Shown here piece after piece: positions 47,132 to 56,152 of a stretch of DNA of 64,000 nucleotides (the stretch's first letter is position 1; every line of letters starts with the position of its first letter). The stretch lies in the NCBI RefSeq assembly GCF_014218255.1, contig NZ_AP021872.1, forward strand, positions 1,612,001-1,676,000. The letters are read 5' to 3'. The DNA is from Mycoavidus sp. B2-EB (GTDB lineage Bacteria; Pseudomonadota; Gammaproteobacteria; Burkholderiales; Burkholderiaceae). Under the pieces are notes generated by a model. The model was not told where the DNA came from, did no database searches, and saw nothing but the letters and a program-made list of their open reading frames with translations. Made by a program: the position numbers and the translations under genes.

Positions 47132-47901
47132 TATTTGCGCCGTTGGGTTTGCGAAGTAGCGACCGGCGGCAGAGCCGGCGCGAGGGCGGGAGAAGTGCGC
47201 GGCGCAGCTCCGATTAAACGCATGCCGCGCACGCGCTTAATCGCCGTAATCATATACACCGCGCCTAGAACCGGCCACCAGCGATCCCCCGCTTGCTCTA
47301 TGCACGTGAATCGCGTCAGCCACTGCTCGCTACCAAATGGCGGTTGATAGCAGCCAAAACGCCCACGATTTAATTCAAATCCAAGCAATTTAAGCCAATC
47401 TTTAAGCCGCGAAAACGCAATCAATTTACGCTCAGCAGGCACAAAAGAGCGCCGCATTAAGCGCCCAAGCGCTTGCCGCGCACCCCATAAACTCATTGTA
47501 TTAAAGCCAAGAATCACTAATTGCCCTTCAGGCAATAAAACGCGTTCAGCTTCTCGCAATAGCCGATGCGGGTCGCACGTCAATTCAAGCGTATGCGGCA
47601 AAATCAACAAGTCGATGCTTTGGGATGCAAAAGGTAACTCAGGCAGCTCACACCAAACGCAGTTATATTCGGCAAACTCGGCGGCCAGATTTAAATCCAG
47701 CTCCGCATTCAGCACCACGGCGCGGGACGGCATCCGGTTTTCACGCAAGGCATCCAGTTGAGGCAAGCCAAGCTGCAGCGCATAATAACCGAAAATATCG
47801 CTCACTAAGCGATCGAGTTGCGCCTGCTCCCAGGCCAATACATAGCGCCCAGGAGCCGAAGCAGCCCAAGCGGACCAGTCTATAATGGATTGATTAGGCA
47901 T
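47131..47901 (-). CDS. Class I SAM-dependent methyltransferase (substrate unknown)
   Basis: The protein matches the methyltransferase found next to rnhA in many beta-proteobacteria. A motif-I-like segment is degenerate, but the downstream segments [20 protein letters not shown] (motif for the adenosine pocket and D of motif II) and [16 protein letters not shown]-type sequence ([20 protein letters not shown]) are typical of Methyltransf_11. I choose ATG 47901 ([20 protein letters not shown], 256 aa); the frame continues upstream to 48003, but those residues lack similarity to the family. In related genomes gloB lies divergently beside it; here it is absent. Confidence 0.85.
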   Translation of the reverse strand: MPNQSIIDWSAWAASAPGRYVLAWEQAQLDRLVSDIFGYYALQLGLPQLDALRENRMPSRAVVLNAELDLNLAAEFAEYNCVWCELPELPFASQSIDLLILPHTLELTCDPHRLLREAERVLLPEGQLVILGFNTMSLWGARQALGRLMRRSFVPAERKLIAFSRLKDWLKLLGFELNRGRFGCYQPPFGSEQWLTRFTCIEQAGDRWWPVLGAVYMITAIKRVRGMRLIGAAPRTSPALAPALPPVATSQTQRRK

Positions 47902-48417
47902 GGTATTCCAATGAAATTTTCTGCTTGCAAATAACTTGAATACGTACTCTTGGACGCGTCTCAGATAACCCAGCGGCATGTGTAGTCGCCCCAGGTGGCG
48001 CAACGCCAGTAATCACGCGGGTTCAGATTGATACATGGCGATAAATACCATGAAAAATACCATGTTCGGGCCTAGCATAATTGAGATTTTTTTTGCTTCA
48101 TAAAATGAATGTAAGTTAGAAGAGGCTATGCCATCTCTTTGTGTGTATTCTGTAGCTACCGATAAAACGCTCTCGGTACGCTAAATTGAGGCAAGATCAT
48201 TTGCCACGCGCCCCAGCACTATGCGCGTCCACCGCAGACAGGAATCATCATAGCAAGTATCCGTTTTGCACTGGCGCACCTCAAGGCGACCAGCTCGCGC
48301 CCTTTATCGCACGGCGGGAATAAAAAGATCACTTTAGTTAAAACTCAGTTGAAAAACGAGTGTAACTTCCCTGCTATGCTAAGACTTTTCACGGTTTTAC
48401 CTGGAATTTCTGCCCTA
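47902..48417. other. Divergent intergenic region, methyltransferase / mltD
   Basis: About 500 bases without a supported gene. In free-living relatives gloB (hydroxyacylglutathione hydrolase) would be expected here; I see no recognisable gloB remnant. The sequence around 48060-48130 is AT-rich with a run of eight T residues. In-frame extensions of both flanking genes reach into this region but do not look like coding sequence. Confidence 0.45.
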
Positions 48418-50004
48418 ATGCGATTTATCTTTAGTGTGCTATGCGCCGTATCGGCCGTATTATTAGCCTCTTGCGCCAGTACGCCGCCAGCTAATATTGA
48501 CAGCACTTTGTCTCCTGCAGATGCGCGTCCTTCTTTTCTCTCTTCTCTCACAGCTCGTTTTAAAACCGCCGACGTCGATCAAACCATTGATCTCGATCAT
48601 GATTCGGTGGATGCCCATAGCGGCAAAGAGGCCGATCTATGGAACCGGATCCGGCGCGGCTTTCAAATTCCAGAGCTGAGAACTAATTTAGCTCAAGCTC
48701 AACTCTCGTGGTACCTCGCTCGCCCTGAATATGTGCAGCGTATGACTGAGCGCTCTAAGCTCTATCTCTATCATATTGTGGAAGCGCTCGAAGCACGCAA
48801 TATGCCAACCGAGCTGGCGCTGTTGCCTTTCATTGAGTCTGCCTATAATCCACAAGCTTTATCCATTGCGCAAGCCGCCGGCATGTGGCAATTTATTCCA
48901 GGCACAGGGCGCAGTTACAATCTGAAACAAAATATCTTTCTAGACGAACGCCGAGATGTACTGGCTTCAACCAATGCCGCCCTGGACTATTTGACCAAAC
49001 TACATGATATGTTCGGCGATTGGCGCCTTGCTCTGGCTGCCTATAATTGGGGGGAAGGCAATGTCTTGCGCGCCATTGCACGCAATCGGAAAGCGGGTCG
49101 GCCAACGGATTATCTGAGCCTAAAAATACCCACCGAAACCCGCAACTATGTGCCTAAATTACAAGCGGTAAAAGATATTATCGCGCACCCCGAAAAATAT
49201 GGCCTGACGCTCCCATCGATTCCAGATCACCCGTACTTTGTTACGGTCACAACCACGCGCGATATTGATGTTGCCGTAGCGGCGCGGCTTGCCGGTTTAT
49301 CGGTAGATGCCTTTCGCGCACTCAATCCGTCGTTCTCAAAACCCGTTATTTTAGGCGCCACGCAACCCCAGATTCTACTGCCGTTTGAAAACGCACAAAT
49401 GTTCGAACAAGGTCTCAAGACCTATCAGGGCCTGCTTTCGAGCTGGACGACCTATACCGTCACCAAACGCGAGCGCACTGCAGCGCTCGCGACAAAAATC
49501 GGCGTCGATCCCGCCACTTTAGTCGCGGTCAATCAAATTCCAGCCGGAATGCGCCTCAAGCCAGGCTCTACGGTCCTGATCCCCAAAGCTGAAGACGAAG
49601 ACGAAGATATCAGCGCCCATATCGCTGAAAATGCCGTCTTCGCGCTTGAGCCCGACGGACCTGACACGCGCAAAATGTTAATTCGCGTGCGCCGACATGA
49701 AACCATGGCCGCCTTCGCCAAACGTTATCGGGTCTCGGTTACGCAAGTTCAAGCGTGGAACCATACCAAGCGGGCCAGGCTCACGCCTGGGCAGATTGTG
49801 ATGTTACATCTGCCCATCAGCAAGAAAGCCACCATCGTTACAGCTAAGTTACGCGCGCGGCCATTGCCCGCAGCGCACAAGCTGACTGCGCGGACAGTTA
49901 AGCTCAAAGTGCAAACCCCTACCATCAAACACAAAACCCAAGTCAAGCCAATTAAAGCGCTCGCCAACCGTTCACTGCCGGCGCGCAAAATAGCCTCAAA
50001 TTAA
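48418..50004 (+). CDS. mltD: MltD-type membrane-bound lytic murein transglycosylase with LysM domains
   Basis: This enzyme cleaves the glycan strand of peptidoglycan with formation of 1,6-anhydroMurNAc. Starting at ATG 48418, the product begins RFIFSVLCAVSAVLLASCAS, a lipoprotein signal with lipobox LASC, so it is probably anchored to the outer membrane. The SLT domain shows the catalytic glutamate in LLPFIESAYNPQAL and the AAGMWQFIPGTGRSYNLKQN, YLTKLHDMFGDWRLALAAYN and NWGEGNVLRA segments. At least two LysM-like segments follow (TTYTVTKRERTAALATKIGV and RVRRHETMAAFAKRYRVSVT). The C terminus is basic. The frame can be read from TTG 48349, but the lipobox spacing favours 48418. The product is 528 aa. 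Confidence 0.93.
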   Translation: MRFIFSVLCAVSAVLLASCASTPPANIDSTLSPADARPSFLSSLTARFKTADVDQTIDLDHDSVDAHSGKEADLWNRIRRGFQIPELRTNLAQAQLSWYLARPEYVQRMTERSKLYLYHIVEALEARNMPTELALLPFIESAYNPQALSIAQAAGMWQFIPGTGRSYNLKQNIFLDERRDVLASTNAALDYLTKLHDMFGDWRLALAAYNWGEGNVLRAIARNRKAGRPTDYLSLKIPTETRNYVPKLQAVKDIIAHPEKYGLTLPSIPDHPYFVTVTTTRDIDVAVAARLAGLSVDAFRALNPSFSKPVILGATQPQILLPFENAQMFEQGLKTYQGLLSSWTTYTVTKRERTAALATKIGVDPATLVAVNQIPAGMRLKPGSTVLIPKAEDEDEDISAHIAENAVFALEPDGPDTRKMLIRVRRHETMAAFAKRYRVSVTQVQAWNHTKRARLTPGQIVMLHLPISKKATIVTAKLRARPLPAAHKLTARTVKLKVQTPTIKHKTQVKPIKALANRSLPARKIASN

Positions 50005-50076
50005 GTCGTTCGGTCCGCTCATTAACCAGCCAACCGAAGCGAGACAAACCCTATTCTTAGTCTTAGCAGAAAATCT

Positions 50077-50796
50077 ATGCGCCAACTTGTAGTCGATACT
50101 GAAACCACCGGCCTTAACGCCCGTGGCGGCGACCGTATTATTGAAATTGGCTGTGTTGAGCTTTTCAACCGACAGCTCACCGGCAACCATCTACATTTTT
50201 ATATTAACCCAGAGCGTGATAGCGCCCCAGGTGCACTGGCCGTGCATGGGCTAACCACCGAATTCTTAAGCGACAAACCCAAGTTCGCCCAAATCGCTGA
50301 CGAACTGTGCAATTTTGTTAAAGATACACAAATTATTATTCATAATGCGCCGTTTGACATCGGATTTCTGGATGCCGAATTAGCCTTACTTGGCCTGGCC
50401 CCCTTTAATCAGCAGTGCGGCACCGAAGTGATCGATACACTCGTTCAAGCAAGGCAAATTTTTCCTGGCAAACGCAATTCGCTCGATGCGCTATGCGAAC
50501 GCTTTAGCATCAATAACGCGCACCGGACCTTACATGGCGCACTCCTCGATGCTGAGCTACTCGCTTTAGTCTATCTAGCCATGACCCGTGGCCAGGAAAA
50601 TTTATTACTTGATGCGCTTAACGAGTCCTGCACCGATACTCATCAGTCCACCTCGATTGCACTTGATCAACTTAGATTGCCCGTACTCAGCGCGACACCG
50701 GATGAAATCTCAGTCCATACAGCGCTCTTGGATGAGTTAGAAACAACCTCAAAAGTCCAAAGCGTGTGGCGTGCCGCAGCCTTGCATCAAGCTTAG
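50077..50796 (+). CDS. dnaQ: DNA polymerase III epsilon subunit (3'-5' proofreading exonuclease)
   Basis: DnaQ removes misincorporated nucleotides as part of the Pol III core. The DEDDh exonuclease motifs are complete: Exo I QLVVDTETTGLNARGGDRII (D7, E9), Exo II IIHNAPFDIGFLDAELAL, and Exo III HRTLHGALLDAELLALVYLA with the catalytic histidine. The length, 239 aa, is normal, with the C-terminal polymerase-binding tail. In many relatives dnaQ sits beside rnhA; here it lies on the other side of mltD in opposite orientation, suggesting a local rearrangement. Confidence 0.97.
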   Translation: MRQLVVDTETTGLNARGGDRIIEIGCVELFNRQLTGNHLHFYINPERDSAPGALAVHGLTTEFLSDKPKFAQIADELCNFVKDTQIIIHNAPFDIGFLDAELALLGLAPFNQQCGTEVIDTLVQARQIFPGKRNSLDALCERFSINNAHRTLHGALLDAELLALVYLAMTRGQENLLLDALNESCTDTHQSTSIALDQLRLPVLSATPDEISVHTALLDELETTSKVQSVWRAAALHQA

Positions 50797-50900
50797 GTTG
50801 TATCTCGTACTTTCCTAGATAGAGAACCAGCAAATATATGAATGGCCTATGCATCTGCGGTTTACCGGCGCACACATAAAAAGTGATTTAAGAATGAGCC

Positions 50901-51026
50901 ATTCGCTACGCTAAACTTAACTGCAGAGGCCCCCTCCAAAATAGAAACCTAACGTATACATTGAATGGGAAAATCTCTGTCACACCATGACGGGGCCCTG
51001 ACGTTTTCCATTTCAATCAACCTGCC
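50901..51026 (+). repeat. Leader copy 1 of the tandem HEMAH genes (126 bp)
   Basis: These 126 bases, ending directly before the ATG at 51027, match 53537-53662 before the second gene with about 15 differences by eye. From TATACA onward only about four of 72 positions differ. Both copies contain TATACA exactly 72 bases before the ATG (50955-50960 here), a possible -10, and the direct repeat TGACGGGGCCCTGACG. No Shine-Dalgarno-like purine run precedes either ATG. Confidence 0.85.
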
Positions 51027-53456
51027 ATGAACAAGTTTTCAGGATGGCTGCGCCAGCCCTCTACTGCGAATCAGGAAGCAAGCGGGTCGTCTCAGAACCC
51101 TGCGTCGCGCTTGCAAGGGCGCTCTTCAATCCAATTATTGACTCGCCAAAAAGAAAATTCCAACGCCAAATTGAATCCACTCAAAACACTCAAAAAGAGG
51201 GTTGGGGGTCAATTTCAACGCATCGTCGCACCCTTAAAATCAAACACTCCAGCCACTTTACCCAAAGCAGACCTCAATTTTGTAAAACGCCATAGCCCTC
51301 TTTTAGATCAGCAGCTGGCGAGTTTAGATCAAACTATGAGCGGCGCCTCTCAATACGGGCCAATCAGCGCCTTTCTATCTGAAAAAGCTTTAGATACTTC
51401 TAAAGAGCCCTATTATTATTTATTTCAACTCGCTCATTTGGTAGGACTAAACAGTGATACTCATCCTATTTCCATCAAAAGTCGAGACGAATACATAGAC
51501 AGCTGCCTCCGCCGTCAAGCAAAGGGCTTTCAAAATGAATTTAAAATACGCCATGACATCCTCGCGCGAACGGATAAGGACGATCCAGGAAAAAAGTTTG
51601 CGGCACAATTTTTCTCACCTGGGGTTAAAAAACTATACGACCAACTGTATAGTTTTAATCCTCCGCCTACAGCCCAATTATCCACTCATGAGTTAGCAAG
51701 AAGAATAGGTGAGCTAAAAATAACCGGCGGCACCACATACGCCGAGCAGTATGGCCAAGGATATGACGATTTTGGAATTTCGCCTGAGTTTGCTGCTGCA
51801 AATCCGAAAGTTATAGATTACGTAGAAGACTATTACAATATAACGAATCACATCTTGCCGTCACAGGAGCTAAAACTTTACGCATTCGACTCAAACAGAT
51901 CTTTTAGATGGTTGACGACAAATACCGCTGATGCAATAGCCGATCAGCAAAAAGATAAACTCAAGAGTATAGGCATCGAGCATGCCGATGAATTCTGCAA
52001 AGTAATCAGCGTGGCGCTCCAATCTGGCGCAGTGAAGGAAATCTCAGGCCGCGACAATAGTTGGAGTGAATACAATTTTAATTATAAAGGCGTTGCTTCA
52101 AGGCTATACGTGCAATGTGGCAGTCAATTAGGCGAGATTCTGAATGTTGAGATACCAGAACAATCTTCAAACAATACCATTCATCCCGACCTATCAAAAG
52201 CTATAACCGGTGAAAACTATACCGACTTTCAGCATTTGGCCGCACAGATGGGCATGGAGCCCCACGCACTCCTAACCGAGGTCACCCAACCCAGAAATTA
52301 CGTCCGCAAAAGCCTCGAGCAAAAGGATACTTATATTTATAGAAAAAAATTCAATATAGATAAAGCGAAAAATATTACCATCACGCTTGTCGCCCAAATC
52401 AAAAACCAAGAGATTGTCGGTTTCCACGGGAGAAATATATTTAATAATTTATTGATACATTTCCCTAAGATAGAAGAGGCGTATGCTAGATTAGAGGATA
52501 CAGGTTGGAAGATCACATTGTATCCAGGCGCAGTTAATTTTTGCGATCAATATAAAAAAGAGATTTGTATCGCAGATGAGTATTGGAGGCAACATTACTT
52601 TAACTCTCCCGAGACCCTCTTAACCACCTTAGCCCATGAAATGGCCCATGCAGAATATAAAATAAAACCCATATTTTCTCGGGAAGAAAATTTAAGCGAA
52701 AAATCACTAGATGAGGGAAATTCATTATTCTCAGAATATATTCTGCTTGAACAAATCGAAGACCCGAGCATAAAAAATCGGATCATTAACTCACTGAAAA
52801 GTCATCGCGGCCAATATTTTGAGGAGCAATATCAAGTCTACGAAAAATGGAAAAATGATAAAACAAATAAATTAAACCAGGCTGACCAAATCGCCAAAGA
52901 AGCTTTCGGAAATTTATACGGTCAATATCAATACGCTGGCTCCCCGACTGGCGTGACCTATGAGAGAATTTGGAACAATTGGTACGAAAAATCACAACCA
53001 GATGGTTCCCAAAACCCAAACAGCCTTATCGCCGAGCTGCTACAAAAGAATCCCACTCCAAGAGTTTGGAATAAAACTGCACGCGCGTGGCAGCCGGTTG
53101 CGAGTCAAAATGTATCGATTATCGCTCGCTTGCCCAAGCAAACAGCGGAAGATAAAGGAAAAATTATCTTTTTTGATAAGAATGCATTTCTTTCGATTCC
53201 ACAGGACGATGAAATCGATCCTTCACGCGCCTCATTCGAGCTCGTCAAAACAGGCCTTTATCACGGCAATATCACTTTCGAGTCTGACGGTGACTCTAAA
53301 AACACCATAGCTCACTTACAATTCAATCAACATGGTATTGATTATCATATTCAATTAAATTTTGATGAGGCAGGCTATGTTTCTGATTGGACAGTGAATG
53401 AGTCTGAAGTCCTTAACTTCGGCTCAATGCCGCCAGCGAAACCTGGCCATTCTTAA
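51027..53456 (+). CDS. Putative zincin-type metallopeptidase, copy 1 (809 aa, unknown family)
   Basis: I do not recognise this family. Residues 1-80 are rich in S, Q, N and K and look unstructured (MNKFSGWLRQPSTANQEASG). A helical region follows (HSPLLDQQLASLDQTM...). Residues 537-541 are HEMAH, a HExxH zinc motif inside LLTTLAHEMAHAEYKI, followed by DEGNSLFSEY (E563/E570), a possible third ligand about 22-29 residues later, as in gluzincin-like proteases. The segment before it (WKITLYPGAVNFCDQYKKEI) fits the beta strand preceding a zincin helix. A conserved tail from residue 690 (ARAWQPVASQNVSIIARLPK) ends in beta-rich sequence. No signal peptide or membrane segment is seen. With its tandem paralogue it lies just upstream of virB genes, so secretion as an effector is plausible but inferred. 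Confidence 0.7.
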   Translation: MNKFSGWLRQPSTANQEASGSSQNPASRLQGRSSIQLLTRQKENSNAKLNPLKTLKKRVGGQFQRIVAPLKSNTPATLPKADLNFVKRHSPLLDQQLASLDQTMSGASQYGPISAFLSEKALDTSKEPYYYLFQLAHLVGLNSDTHPISIKSRDEYIDSCLRRQAKGFQNEFKIRHDILARTDKDDPGKKFAAQFFSPGVKKLYDQLYSFNPPPTAQLSTHELARRIGELKITGGTTYAEQYGQGYDDFGISPEFAAANPKVIDYVEDYYNITNHILPSQELKLYAFDSNRSFRWLTTNTADAIADQQKDKLKSIGIEHADEFCKVISVALQSGAVKEISGRDNSWSEYNFNYKGVASRLYVQCGSQLGEILNVEIPEQSSNNTIHPDLSKAITGENYTDFQHLAAQMGMEPHALLTEVTQPRNYVRKSLEQKDTYIYRKKFNIDKAKNITITLVAQIKNQEIVGFHGRNIFNNLLIHFPKIEEAYARLEDTGWKITLYPGAVNFCDQYKKEICIADEYWRQHYFNSPETLLTTLAHEMAHAEYKIKPIFSREENLSEKSLDEGNSLFSEYILLEQIEDPSIKNRIINSLKSHRGQYFEEQYQVYEKWKNDKTNKLNQADQIAKEAFGNLYGQYQYAGSPTGVTYERIWNNWYEKSQPDGSQNPNSLIAELLQKNPTPRVWNKTARAWQPVASQNVSIIARLPKQTAEDKGKIIFFDKNAFLSIPQDDEIDPSRASFELVKTGLYHGNITFESDGDSKNTIAHLQFNQHGIDYHIQLNFDEAGYVSDWTVNESEVLNFGSMPPAKPGHS

Positions 53457-53536
53457 TACATCTGCAGTCTTCATATGGGGTTTCATTAACTCACCAACGA
53501 TCTGGCGACAGCAGAAATCGATTACGACGACTAGAA
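53457..53536. other. Spacer between the tandem HEMAH genes
   Basis: Eighty bases with no similarity to the region upstream of copy 1 that I can see. No T-rich hairpin terminator is visible after the first gene, so read-through into the second is possible, although the second has its own leader. Confidence 0.4.
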
Positions 53537-53662
53537 ATTCGCTACGCTGAACTTAACTGCAGGCCCCTTCTCCAAAATAGCGGCCTAGCCTATACACTGA
53601 ATTGGAAAATCTCTGTCACACCATGACGGGACCCTGACGTTTTCCATTTCAATCAATCTGCC
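53537..53662 (+). repeat. Leader copy 2 of the tandem HEMAH genes (126 bp)
   Basis: Equivalent of 50901-51026, equal in length and ending directly before the second ATG (53663). TATACA is at 53591-53596. Conservation is highest in the 70 bases nearest the gene, including a non-coding C/T/A-rich stretch where a ribosome site would normally be. Confidence 0.85.
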
Positions 53663-56059
53663 ATGAACAAGTTCTCAGGATGGCTGCGCCAGCCTTCTGC
53701 TTCAAATCGGGAAGAAACCAGCAGCTCGCCCCAAAACAATGCGTCGCCCCTGCAAGGGCGCTCTCCAACGCAATTGTTTATTCGCCAAAAAGAAAATTTA
53801 ACCGCTAAATTGACCCCTCTCAAAAGGAGTATTAAGGGCACATTTCAACACATTTCGACCCGCATCAGCGGGCCATTAAAATCAAGCGCTCCAGCCACTT
53901 TACCCAAAGCAGATCTAAATTTCGTAAAACGCCATAGCCCTCTTTTAGATCAGCAGCTGGCGAGTTTAGATCAAACTATGAGAGAAGCCTCTCAAGGCAA
54001 GCCAATCAGCGCATCTTTATCTGAAAAAGCTTTGGCTATTTCTAAAGATCCCTATGATTATTTATTTAAACTTGCTCATTTAGTAGGGCAGAAAAGTGAT
54101 AATCAGCCTATTTCCTTTAAAAGTCGCGACGAATACATTGACAGCATACTACGCCATCAAGCAAAAGGCCTTCAAAATGAATTTGAAATACGCTATGACA
54201 TCCTCACGCGAACGAATCACAACGATCCAGGAAAAGAATTTGCAGCACGATTTCACTCACCCGAAATTAAAGAACTATACGACCAATATCACTGCAATTA
54301 TTCGAATCCAGCTGAATTACTCACTCATAATTTGGCAAAAAAAATTGCTCAATTAAAAAGATCCAGCGACACGACATATGCCGAGTGGCACGGCCAAAAA
54401 TATGACAATTTTGGAATTTCGCCTGAATTTGTTGCTGCAAACCCAGACATTATTCATTATGTAGAAATATATTTTCATGCAACGAGGCGCTTCTTATCGC
54501 CACAGGAGCTAAAACTTTACACATTTGACTCAGACCAGCATTTTAAATGGTTGAGGACAGAGACCGCGGATGTCATCGCCAATCAGCAAAAAGATAAACT
54601 CAAGAGTATAGGCATCGACCCTGTCAGTGAATTCTGTAAAGTAATCAGCGCGGCACTCAAACATGGTAAAAAGGAAAACATCCTAGGTCGGGACAATCGT
54701 TGGAGTCAATACAGTTTTAATTATAAAGGCGTTGTTTTAAAACTATACGTGAAATGTGCTCAGGAATCAGGCGAGATTCTGCAGATCGAGATACCAGAAC
54801 GATCTTTAAACAATACCATTCATCCCGCCCTATCAAAAGCTATAACCGATAAAGATGATACCGGCCTTCAAACTATAGCAGCAGATATTGACATGAGGCC
54901 CGAGGCACTCCTAACCGAGATCATCCAACCTCAACATTACCTCCGCAAAAGCCTCACGCAAAAAGATACTTATATTTATAGAAAAATCTTCGGAGATATT
55001 CCCATCGCGCTTAGCGCCAAAATCGAGGATCAAAAAATTGTCGATGTTGCAGGCGTAAATGCGCTAGATCATTTATTGAGACATTTTCCCGAAATAGAAA
55101 AAACTTATGCCCGATTAGAGGCCGATGGTTGGAATATAAAACTACAGCCAGGCTCAGGTTCTTCTTGCGATCTATATAAAAAAGAAATTTGCATTGCAGA
55201 TGATGATTGGAGGCAATACTCCATCAATTCTCCAGAAATAATATTAATTGCATTAGTCCATGAAATGGCTCATGCAGAATACGAAACAAAACCAATATTT
55301 TCTCAAGAAGAATATTCAAGTGAATATGCATTAAATGAAGGCAATTCATTATTCTCAGAATATATGTTACTCGAACAAGCCGCAGACGAGGATATAAAAA
55401 ATAGCATTATGGATGCACTGAGCATAGATCAGGATTACAAATTTAACCAGCAATATCAAATCTACGAAAAATGGAGAAATGATAAAACAAATAAATTAGA
55501 CCAAGCTGACCAAATCGCCAAAGAAGCTTTCGGAAATTTATTCGCTCAATATCAACCTAGTGGTTTTCCGACGGGCCTAACCTATGAAAAACTCTGGCAA
55601 GTTGGATACGAAACCTCGCAATCAGATGGCTCCCAAAACCCTAGCAACCTTCTCGCCGAGCTGCTACAAAAAGATCTCCCTCCAAAAATTTGGAATAAAA
55701 CTGCACGCGCATGGCAGCCGGTTTCGAGTCAAAATGTATCGATTATCGCTCGCTTGCCCAAGCAAACAGCGGAAGATAAAGGAAAAATTATCTTTTTTGA
55801 CAAGCATGAATTTCTCCCTACGCCACAGGAAGATGGAGTCGATCCATCACGCGCTTCATTCGAGCTCATCAAGACGGGCCTGTATTATGGCAATATCACT
55901 CTCGAGTCTGATGGCAGAGTTGGAAACACCATGGCTCACTTACAATTCAATCAACATGGTATTGATTATCATATTCAATTAAATTTTGATGAGGCAGGTT
56001 ATGTTTATGATTGGACAGTGAATGAATCTGAACCCTTTGAATTCACCCTCAATGACTAA
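53663..56059 (+). CDS. Putative zincin-type metallopeptidase, copy 2 (798 aa, unknown family)
   Basis: Paralogue of the preceding gene, roughly two-thirds identical by eye along the whole length. It keeps the same N-terminal dodecamer MNKFSGWLRQPS, a low-complexity N-terminal 80 residues, and the zinc motif HEMAH at 533-537 (LIALVHEMAHAEYETK) with NEGNSLFSEY downstream. The middle region (residues 180-480) has diverged most, while segments near residue 70-100 and the C-terminal part (LPKQTAEDKGKIIFFDK, and HLQFNQHGIDYHIQLNFDEA) are nearly identical even at DNA level. Conservation of the putative catalytic residues in both copies argues that the activity is under selection. There is no signal peptide. 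Function is unknown; the zincin assignment rests on the motif and its context. Confidence 0.7.
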   Translation: MNKFSGWLRQPSASNREETSSSPQNNASPLQGRSPTQLFIRQKENLTAKLTPLKRSIKGTFQHISTRISGPLKSSAPATLPKADLNFVKRHSPLLDQQLASLDQTMREASQGKPISASLSEKALAISKDPYDYLFKLAHLVGQKSDNQPISFKSRDEYIDSILRHQAKGLQNEFEIRYDILTRTNHNDPGKEFAARFHSPEIKELYDQYHCNYSNPAELLTHNLAKKIAQLKRSSDTTYAEWHGQKYDNFGISPEFVAANPDIIHYVEIYFHATRRFLSPQELKLYTFDSDQHFKWLRTETADVIANQQKDKLKSIGIDPVSEFCKVISAALKHGKKENILGRDNRWSQYSFNYKGVVLKLYVKCAQESGEILQIEIPERSLNNTIHPALSKAITDKDDTGLQTIAADIDMRPEALLTEIIQPQHYLRKSLTQKDTYIYRKIFGDIPIALSAKIEDQKIVDVAGVNALDHLLRHFPEIEKTYARLEADGWNIKLQPGSGSSCDLYKKEICIADDDWRQYSINSPEIILIALVHEMAHAEYETKPIFSQEEYSSEYALNEGNSLFSEYMLLEQAADEDIKNSIMDALSIDQDYKFNQQYQIYEKWRNDKTNKLDQADQIAKEAFGNLFAQYQPSGFPTGLTYEKLWQVGYETSQSDGSQNPSNLLAELLQKDLPPKIWNKTARAWQPVSSQNVSIIARLPKQTAEDKGKIIFFDKHEFLPTPQEDGVDPSRASFELIKTGLYYGNITLESDGRVGNTMAHLQFNQHGIDYHIQLNFDEAGYVYDWTVNESEPFEFTLND

Positions 56060-56152
56060 TTAAAATCAGGACAAGAGTGCATTTAAATACAATGGCATGG
56101 TGTTTCTAAATTTAATAAAATACATCCACATTTTTTCACTTTAGAGTATTGT

